Shown here: positions 56,843 to 64,000 of the stretch, one piece after another
Layout of the letters: the number at the start of each line of letters is the position of its first letter
How positions within the stretch are numbered: the first letter of the stretch is position 1
From: Rhodoplanes sp963712435
Lineage (GTDB): Bacteria; Pseudomonadota; Alphaproteobacteria; Rhizobiales; Xanthobacteraceae
DNA: 64,000 bases
Direction: 5' to 3'
Assembly: GCA_963712435.1 (NCBI GenBank)
Contig: CAVQIB010000013.1
Span: 62,001 to 126,000 of the forward strand
Translations under genes and position numbers: made by a program
The notes under the pieces: model-generated
Told to the model about the DNA's origin: nothing
Seen by the model: the letters and a program-made list of their open reading frames with translations, nothing else
Database searches by the model: none

Positions 56843-57883
56843 GCTACGAGGTTTTCCGCAAGGGTCTGGACGCGCCGATCTGCCTGACCTGGGAGATCAC
56901 CTACGGCTGCAATCTGCGCTGCGTGCATTGCCTGTCGTCGTCGGGCAAGCGCCGGCGGGACGAGCTGACCACCGCCGAGGCCAAGCGTCTGATCGACGAA
57001 TGGGCGGAGATGAAGGTCTTCTACATCAACGTCGGCGGCGGCGAGCCGATGAGCCGGCCCGACTTCTTCGAGCTGATGGACTATGCGCTCGACCGCGGCA
57101 TCGGCGTCAAGTTCAGCACCAACGGCACGCTGATCGACGACGCGCGCCGCCGCCTGGATCGCCTCGCGCGACTATCTCGACGTGCAGATCAGCATCGACG
57201 GCGCGACCGCCGAAACCAACGATCCGGTGCGCGGCGAGGGCTCTTACGACCGCGCCCGCCGCGCCATGGACCGGCTCGCCGCGCACGGCGTGTCCGGTTC
57301 AAGATCAACGCCACCGTCACCCGCCACAACTATCCGGAGATCGACGATCTCTACGCGCTGGCCGCGCGCTACGGCGCGGAACTGCGGCTCACCCGGCTGC
57401 GCCCCACCGGCCGCGGCGCCGACGTCTGGGACGATCTGCGCCCGACGCACGCGCAGAACCGCGGCCTCTACGACTGGCTGCTCGCGCCATCGCGACGTGC
57501 TGACCGGCGATTGCTTCTTCCATCTCTCCGCCTATGGCGAGCCGATGGACGGACTGAACATGTGCGGCGCCGGCCGCATCGTCTGCTGCGTCGATCCGGT
57601 GGGCGAGGTCTATGCCTGTCCGTTCATGCTGGCGCCGGAGTTCTCCGCCGGCAACGTCCGCGCAGCCGGGCGGCTTCACCGGCGTCTGGCGCGACGCGCC
57701 GCTGTTCGCGCACCTGCGCGAGTGGCAGGTCGGCGGCGGCTGCCAGAGTTGCAACGCCTACGACCGCTGCCACGGCGGCTGCATGGCGGTGAAGCATTTC
57801 ACCGGCCGGTCGCTGGACGCCCCCGACCCCGACTGCGTGTTCGAGACGACGATGGCGTCGCCGCCGCGATGCCGGGACGCTAA
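56839..57883 (+). CDS. mftC: Mycofactocin radical SAM maturase MftC (frameshifted)
   Basis: Start MSYEVFRKGLDAPICLTWEI at 56839. The radical-SAM cluster C24-x3-C28-x2-C31 (CNLRCVHC), the flanking CLSSSGKRR, VFYINVGGGEPMSRPDFFEL, VKFSTNGTLID and ISIDGATAETNDPVRG, RLTRLRPTGRGADVWDDL, NMCGAGRIVC and PVGEVYACPF match the MftC family closely. The C-terminal SPASM cysteines CQSCNAYDRCHGGC and the ending PDPDCVF also fit. MftC decarboxylates and crosslinks the Val-Tyr end of MftA to build the redox core. Neither mftA nor mftB is adjacent, which is unusual. Shifts at about 57165, 57295, 57488, 57665 and 57850. Confidence 0.92.
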
Positions 57884-57897
57884 GCGGCAGACGGCGG

Positions 57898-59887
57898 ATG
57901 ACCAGACGCCGCGAGCAGGACGACTACGAGCGTCTCTTCGCGCCGCTCGCCTCGGCAGCAGCGACGGCGGCGAACCGCCTCGTCTTCGCCGCGCATCAGA
58001 CCAACTTCGCCACCCATAATCGCTTCGAGAAGCGGCACGCCGCCTACTACGGCGCGCGCGCCGCGGGCGGCGTCGGGATCATCGTCCTCGAAGGCAGCGT
58101 CGTCCACCCCTCCGACTGGCCCTACGAATACGCGATCTTCGGCTACGACCGGAGGGTGGTCGACGGCTACCGGCTGGTGGCCGACGCGATCCATCGCCAC
58201 GGCGCGCTGGCGCTGGCGCACCTGACCCATAGCGGCATGCAGGGCACCAGCCACTACTCGCAGCTGCCGCTGTGGGCGCCGTCGCCGGTGCCCGAGGTCA
58301 ACAGCCGCGAGATGCCGAAGGAGATGGAGGAAGAAGACATCGCCGCGGTGATCGAGGGCTTCGTCCAGGCGGCGCGCTACGCGATGGCAGGGCGGGCTCG
58401 ACGGGGTCGAGATCAACGCCGGCCAGGACAGCCTGATCCGCCAGTTCCTCTCGCCGCTGACCAACCAGCGCGGCGACCACTACGGCGGCAGCCTCGACAA
58501 CCGGCTGCGCTTCGTCCGCGCGGTCCTCGCAGGGGGTGCGCGGCGCGGTCGGGCCGAGCCGGTCGTCGGGCTGCGCCTGTCGGGCGACGAGTACGCGCCC
58601 TGGGCCGGCATCAAGCCGGAGGACGCGGCCGAGATCGCCGGCCTGCTGGCCGGCGACGGCGCTGATCGACTTCATCAGCGTCACCAGCGGCAGCATCTAC
58701 AGCGGCCACCTGACCCGGCCCGGCCTGTACGCGCCGCCCGGGTTCGCCGCCCATCTGGCGGGGGTGATCAAGGCGGCGGTGCCGGTGCCGGTGTTCGCGC
58801 AAGGCAGCATCGTCGATGCGGACGATGGCGGCGGGCCTGGTGCTGCAGCGGCCAGGCCGACGCGGTGGAGATGACCCGCGCGCTGATCGCCGATCCGGAG
58901 CTGCCGGCCAAGGTCCGCGACGGCAATCCGGCGGCGGTGCGACCGTGCGTGCTGTCCAACCAGGACAACGTCGTCGGCATGGTGCAGAACCCGCGGCTGA
59001 GCTGCGTCAACAATCCCGCCGCCGGCTACGAGGGAACGGCCGAGTTCGCGCCGCTGACCCGCGCGCCGGTGCACTATCGGGTGATGGTGGTCGGCGCGCG
59101 GCCCGGCGGGCTGGAGGCGGCGCGGGTCGCGGCCCTCCGCGGCCACAGCGTGACGATCTACGAGCAGCAGCGACCGGCTGGGCGGCGCGCTGCGGCTGGC
59201 GGCCCGGCGCCCGGCACGCGAGCGGCTGGCGCTGGCGGTCGACTGGCTGGAGGCGCAGGTTCGCAAGCTCAACGTCACCATCCGGACGGGGTGCGAGGTG
59301 ACGCCGGCGCTGGTGCGCAGACGAGGCGCCGGAGGCGGTGATCGTCGCCGTGGGCGGCAAGCCGGGCGCACGTCCCGCGCGTCGTCTTCGAGAACGGCAT
59401 GCCGGTGCTCACCCCGCGCCAGGTGATGGCCGGCGAGGCTGCCCGCCGCCCCCGGCAAGGCGGTGGTGCTGGATGCGATCGGCGATCAGGTGGGCATGGG
59501 CGTGGCCGAGTGGCTCGCCGACCACGGCTGGCAGGTCGAGGTGGTCACCCGCGACATGTTCGTCGGCCAGCGCTGACCGCGTCGCTGGAACTGACGCCGT
59601 GGAACCAGCGGGCCGCGCGCCAAGGCGATCGCCTTCCGGCCGCAGGTGACGGTGCGAGAAGGTGACCGGCCGGACGGTGATCGGCGTCGACTGACTTCGA
59701 CCGCAGGCCGGTGCGGCATCGACGACGTCGACCTGGTGGTTCCGTCGTCCACGAGGTTCCGGACGAGGACCTGTACTTCGCCCTCAAGCAGGCGGGCCTG
59801 CGCGTCTTTCGCGCCGGCGACTGCGTCGCGCCGCGCTACATGAGCCAGGCGATCCTCGAAGGCTATCGCGCCGGACGGGAGGTTTGA
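57898..59887 (+). CDS. Mycofactocin-system FadH/OYE-type oxidoreductase 1 (frameshifted)
   Basis: About 660 residues. N-terminal TIM barrel of the old-yellow-enzyme/2,4-dienoyl-CoA reductase type: NRLVFAAHQTNFATHNRF, AHLTHSGMQGTSHYS, GVEINAGQDSLIRQFLSPLTNQR, LIDFISVTSGSIYSG and FAQGSIVDAD. The C-terminal half has a Rossmann flavin/NAD fold (VHYRVMVVGARPGGLEAARVAAL). Where 2,4-dienoyl-CoA reductase has four [4Fe-4S] cysteines, this protein reads CVLSNQDN ... LSC, so two cysteines are Ser and Asn. It ends AGDCVAPRYMSQAILEGYRAGREV. It is followed one base later by a second OYE gene, a pair seen in mycofactocin genomes. Several single-base shifts. Confidence 0.85.
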
Positions 59888-59888
59888 G

Positions 59889-61852
59889 ATGAGCAGCGCC
59901 GTCGCGCTTCCTGTTCACGCCGCTCAAGGTCGGCAACATCACGGTGCAGAACCGCATCGTGTTTTCGGCGCACCTGACCAACTACGCCGAAGACTTCATG
60001 CCGACCGATCGTCATGCCTACTACTATCGCGAGCGGGCGCGCGGCGGCGTCGGGCTGATCATCACCGAGGAGCACTCGGTCCACCCCACCGACCATCCTT
60101 ACGAGAAGCTGATCCACGCCTTCAATCCGGCGGTGATCCCCGGCTACCGGCGAATCACCGAGATGGTGCACGCCGAGGGCGTGCCGATCCTGGCGCAGAT
60201 CAACCACAACGGCGGCCAGAGCAGCGGCATGTTCACCCGCCTGCCGGCCTGGGCGCCGTCGGCGATCGCCGATCCGCTGTTCCGCGAAGTGCCGAAGGCG
60301 GTGGAGCACGAAGACATCCAGCAGATCATCGAGGGCTACGCCACCGTCGCCGGCTATACGAAGCGGGGCGGCTTCGACGGCATCGAGCTGCAGTGTTCGC
60401 ATTCCTCGATCGTCCGCCAGTTCCTGTCGCGCAGCACCAACAAGCGCACCGACGAATACGGCGGCAGCCTGGAGAACCGGGCGCGGCTCCTGCGCGAGAT
60501 CATCGGCGCCATCCGCCTCGCGGTCGGCCGCGACTATGTGCTGAGCGTGCGCCTGTGCGGCGACGAGCTGATCCGGGACGGCATCACCATCGACGAGGCG
60601 GTGGATCTGGCGCGCATGCTCGAGCGCGACCGGCTGATCGACTGCATCAACACCAGCATCGGCACGGCCACGCAGACGCTCTACATGATCGAAGCGTCGA
60701 TGCGCATCCCGCCCAACTACGCGATGTTCATCCCGTCGGCGATCCGCAAGGCGGTGCGCCTGCCGGTGATCGGCGTCGGCCGCGTCAAGGACCCGATCCA
60801 GGCCGAACGCGTCCTGTCGGAAGGTCACGCCGATCTGGTCGGCGTCGTCCGGGCGCAGATCGCCGATCCGGAGTTCGCCCGCAAGGCACGCGAGAACCAG
60901 ACCGACGACATCCGGCTGTGCCTGTCCTGCAATCAGGAATGCGTCGGCCGGATGGGGCTGAACCGCTGGCTCGGCTGCATCGAAACGCCCGCCACCGGCC
61001 GGGAGCAGGAGCTACGGCATCGGCACCCTGCAGCCGGCGACGACGCCGAAGCGGGTGACGGTGATCGGCGGTGGCCCCGCCGGCCTGAAGGCGGCCATCA
61101 TCGCCGCCCGACGCGGCCACAAGGTGACGCTCCTGGAAAAGGAAGAGCGCCTGGGCGGGCAGATCGTCTGGGCGGTGCGTGTCACCAACCGGGCCGAGTT
61201 CGGCGACATCGTCCGCAATCTGTTGCGCGAGATCGAGCAGCTGCGAGGTGGAGGTGCGGACGAACGTCACCGCCACCGCGGAGACGGTACTCGCGGCGAA
61301 GCCCGACGCGGTCATCGTCGCCACCGGCTCGACTGCCCGACCGCGCCGCCATTCCGGGCGCGGACGGACCCGGCGTCGCCGATGTGACCGACATCCTCTC
61401 CGGCCGGGTGACGCCGGGCAAACGGGTGTTGCTCATCGACCGGCTGGGATTTCACGAAGCGACCAGCACCGCGGAGTTCATGGCCGAACAGGGCTGCTCA
61501 GGTCGAGGTGGTGACGCAAACGCTCTACGTCGGCCAGGACCTGGGCGTCACTCTCGATCTGGAAAACTGGTACCGTCAGGCACGGAGGCTCGGCATCACC
61601 TGCACCCCCAATCACTCCGTGCTCGGCATCGAGGACCGGGTAGTGACGGCACTGCATAACTACAGCGGCCAGATCGTCCAGTTCCCGCCTGCCGATACCA
61701 TTGTCCTCGCGATTCATCGTCGCGCCGACAGCCGGCTCTACGCTGAGCTCAAGGGCCGCGTGCCGGAACTTCACCGCATCGGCGACTGCGTCGCGCCGCG
61801 ACGGGCGCACGCGGCAATCATCGAGGGCGAGAAAGCCGGGAGGGCTGTCTGA
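59889..61852 (+). CDS. Mycofactocin-system FadH/OYE-type oxidoreductase 2 (frameshifted)
   Basis: About 650 residues. Most of the barrel (59944-61000) is clean: NRIVFSAHLTNYAEDFMPTD, AQINHNGGQSSGMFTRLPAW, GIELQCSHSSIVRQFLSRSTNKR, INTSIGTATQTLYM and VIGVGRVKDPIQAERV. All four iron-sulfur cysteines are present as C-x2-C-x3-C-x11-C (CLSCNQEC ... LGC). The second half has VTVIGGGPAGLKAAIIAARRG (FAD) and a C-terminal NAD domain, ending RIGDCVAPRRAHAAIIEGEKAG. Architecture equals E. coli FadH: FMN, FAD and [4Fe-4S]. It may move electrons between a carrier and NAD(P)H or an enoyl substrate. The stop overlaps the etfA start (TGATG-type). Confidence 0.88.
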
Positions 61853-62868
61853 TGACGACACCCGTGGTCGTCGTCGCCGAGACGGATACGGCGAACTGAC
61901 GCAGGCGACCCTGGAGTGCGTGGAGGAGGCCCGCGATGTGGCCGACAGCCTCTCCACCAGCGTACACGTCCTCCTCCCTGGCCAAGGCGTGGCGGCGATG
62001 GCGGAGGAGCTCGCCGCTCACGGCGCGGATCGGGTCACGGTGGTCGAACATCGAGGCGCTGGCCCAGTTCACCGCCGACGGCTGGCTCGCGGCGCTGGCG
62101 CCGATCCTGCAGGCGGCCAAACCGATCCTCACACTGGCCCCGGACAGCGGTTATGGCCGCGCGTGGTTGCCGCGCCTGTCCGCGCGCTGGCGGATTCCGA
62201 TGGCGACGGGGTGCATCCGCGTCAAGGTCACCGACGAGGGCTATCCGGAGGTGTTCCGGGTCAGCCACAACGGCAAGCTGCATGAACGCCAGATCTGGGC
62301 TCGCGGCACCGCCGTGATGGTGATGCTCTGGCCCGGCGTGCGCGGCGTCGGCCCGAGCCGGGCCGACCGACGGGCCGAGGTCGAGCGTGTTGTACCGGAC
62401 GCTCGATCCGTCCTCGTTCCGCGACCGCACGCTGCGCACCCTGCCGCCCGATCCGCACGACGTGGACCTGACCGAAGCCGAGCGGATCGTCTCCGGCGGG
62501 CTTGGCGTCGGCGGGCCGGAAGGGATGGCGCAGCTCCAGCGAACTGGCCGACGAGTTGAAGGCATCGCTCGGCGGCACCCGGGTCGTCGCCGATCGCGGC
62601 TGGCTCGCGCCCGACCGCTTCATCGGCACGACCGGCAAGATCGTCGCGCCCAAGCTCTACCTGGCACTCGGCGTCTCCGGAGCGGGCCAGCACGTAGCCG
62701 GGCATCGTTGGCAGCGAAACCGTGATCGCGATCAACACCGATCGCACGTCGCCTCTGCTGAAGATGGCGGACTTGGGCGTGGTCGGCGATCTGCACCAGA
62801 TCGTGCCGATCCTGATCCGCAAGCTGCGGGAGCGTGCGGCGAGGACCGACAGTCTCCCGCGGCGCTGA
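61852..62868 (+). CDS. Electron transfer flavoprotein alpha subunit (EtfA/FixB-like; frameshifted)
   Basis: ATG at 61852, about 335 residues. The N-terminal part (VVVVAETD, ELTQATLECVEEARDVADSL, SVHVLLPGQG) is the ETF domain. The C-terminal FAD-binding signature is strong: VVADRGWLAPDRFIGTTGKIVAPKLYLALGVSGAGQHVAG and SETVIAINTDRTSPLLKMADLGVVGDLHQIVPIL. A normal ETF is an alpha-beta dimer, but no beta subunit (EtfB/FixA) lies in front of it or elsewhere in the window; it could be past the right edge. The downstream gene is its expected electron acceptor. Shifts at about 61885, 62050, 62400, 62530 and 62705. Confidence 0.88.
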
Positions 62869-62962
62869 GCCGAAGCCGCTCGACCAGTACGCCCGCGCCC
62901 CGGTCCCCGCGAGCATGAGCCCCTAGAGATGACCGCCCCGACTTGGCGAAAGAGGAACTACG

Positions 62963-64000
62963 ATGAAAGCACCTAAGCCGACCGACCATTTCGACGTTAT
63001 CGTCGTCGGCGCCGGTCCGGCCGGGAGCGCCGCGGCGCTGATCACCGCGCGCGCCGGGCTCAATGTGCTGCTGATCGAGCGCGGCGAATATCCCGGCGCG
63101 AAGAACGTCTCCGGCGCGGCGTTCTACGGCAGCGCAATCCTCAACAAGCTGATCCCCAACTGGTGGGAGCAGGCGCCGGTCGAGCGCTATATCTGCCGCC
63201 GCGACGTGCTGCTGATGTCGCCGACGACGGCGGTGTCGCTGGATTTCCGCTCCGCCAGCCCCGCCTATGTCGAGCCGCCGTACAATGCGTTCACCATTCT
63301 GCGGCCCAAGTTCGACCGCTGGTTTGCCGCCCAGGCCGAAGCCGCCGGCGCGTTCCTGCTCACGTCGACCGTGGTCGACGACGTTATCATCGAGCGCGGC
63401 AGGGTCGTCGGCGTCAAAGTCCGTCGCGACGAGGGCGAGACTCCGCGCCGACGTGGTCATCGCCTGCGACGGCGCCAACTCCTTCCTGGCGCAGCAGGCG
63501 GGGCTGCAGCGCAAGCTGAAGACGCACGAACTGTCGCTCGGCGTGAAGGAGGTCCTCGGCCTGGACGAGGCGGTCATCCGCGAACGCTTTCACCTCTCCG
63601 GCAACGAAGGGATGGTGCTGGAATATGTCGGCGCGGTCACCGACAACGTCAGGGGCGGCGCGTTCCTCTACACCAACCGCAACTCGCTGTCGCTCGGCAT
63701 CATCGGTCAGGTTTCCTCTCTGGTCGAAACGAAGAAACGCCCCTACGACCTTCTTGAGGTGTTCAAGGCGCATCCGGCGGTGGCGCCGCTGGTGCGCGGC
63801 GCGAAGCTGCGCGAGTACTCGGCCCACCTCATTCCCGAGAGTCGGCTGGGAGATGATGCCGAAGCTGGTCGGCCTCGGGCATGCTGGTGGCGGGCGACGC
63901 GGCCGGCTTCTGCCTCGCCACCGGGCTCTACATCGAGGGCATCAACTACGCGATGCAGTCCGGTCTGGCCGCCGGCGAGGCGGCGATCGAGGCGCCGGGT
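62963..64000 (+). CDS. FixC-like ETF:quinone oxidoreductase (partial)
   Basis: Starts MKAPKPTDHFDVIVVGAGPAGSAAALITARAG at 62963 with GAGG about eight bases upstream, and runs off the right edge after about 345 residues. FAD motifs GAGPAGSAAA and LLIERGEYPGAKNVSGAAFYG, then RPKFDRWFAAQAEAAGA, VVIACDGANSFLAQQAGL, KEVLGLDEAVIRERF, YTNRNSLSLGIIGQ and MLVAGDAAGFCLATGLYIEGINYAMQSG are all FixC/ETF-QO features. It should pass electrons from ETF to the quinone pool at the inner membrane. Frame changes at about 63435, 63850 and 63880. A FixX ferredoxin would be expected next but is outside the window. Confidence 0.9.

Overview
The window is GC-rich and gene-dense, and reads like a chromosome segment of an alphaproteobacterium of the Hyphomicrobiales (Rhizobiales). 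The clues are a DUF2865 protein, a small conserved protein next to msrB of a type common in Bradyrhizobium relatives, and extragenic palindromes of the CCTCTCCCC/GGGGAGAGG kind. No rRNA, tRNA, insertion sequence or CRISPR array was seen. Taxon placement is inference.

Layout. 1-4.5 kb is housekeeping or accessory: a DpgC-like crotonase (cut by the left edge), DUF2865, msrB, a small conserved protein and an FAD oxidoreductase. 4.7-46.9 kb is a very large surface-polysaccharide locus. It holds asparagine synthetase and a GT4 enzyme, then a minus-strand block (7.98-18.2 kb) with an SGNH protein, a Wzt/Wzm ABC exporter, glycosyltransferases, a glycosyltransferase-methyltransferase fusion and a split transketolase. 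A plus-strand cysD-cysNC pair makes activated sulfate. A long minus-strand run (21.6-44.4 kb) follows, with an AlgI-type O-acyltransferase flanked by two related SGNH/AlgJ-like genes, a CDP-linked 6-deoxysugar set (rfbF, rfbG, C-methyltransferase, reductase, epimerase) and an activated-heptose set (SIS isomerase, HAD phosphatase, transaldolase, nucleotidyltransferase-kinase) with several nucleotide-sugar epimerases. A GT2 gene, a NusG/RfaH-like antiterminator and an EPS-type MarR regulator close the locus.

47.4-50.8 kb holds a regulatory module: a LuxR-type response regulator convergent with a FIST-domain sensor plus cytosolic hybrid histidine kinase. 51.5 kb to the right edge is the most notable part. 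A structured 5' leader with two mutually exclusive pairings precedes an NDMA-type methanol dehydrogenase (mdo). It is followed, all on one strand and mostly with overlapping start/stop codons, by a MoxR ATPase with a histidine-rich tail, a CoxE-like VWA protein, a methyltransferase, the mycofactocin radical-SAM maturase MftC, two mycofactocin-type FadH/OYE oxidoreductases, an ETF alpha subunit and a FixC-like ETF:quinone oxidoreductase (cut by the right edge). My reading is a mycofactocin-dependent alcohol (methanol) oxidation system wired to the quinone pool by an ETF route, with a metal-insertion chaperone pair. The genes for the MftA precursor, MftB, MftD, MftE and MftF are not in the window.

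Sequence quality. Many genes are broken by single-base shifts, and most of those I could trace are consistent with one extra base. They are sparse in 1-36.9 and 44.4-52.6 kb and dense (about every 100-250 bases) in 36.9-44.4 and 52.6-64 kb. The density changes inside genes (the UGDH-like gene and mdo), so I read this as residual long-read error rather than biology. Coordinates of affected genes span the whole reconstructed gene.
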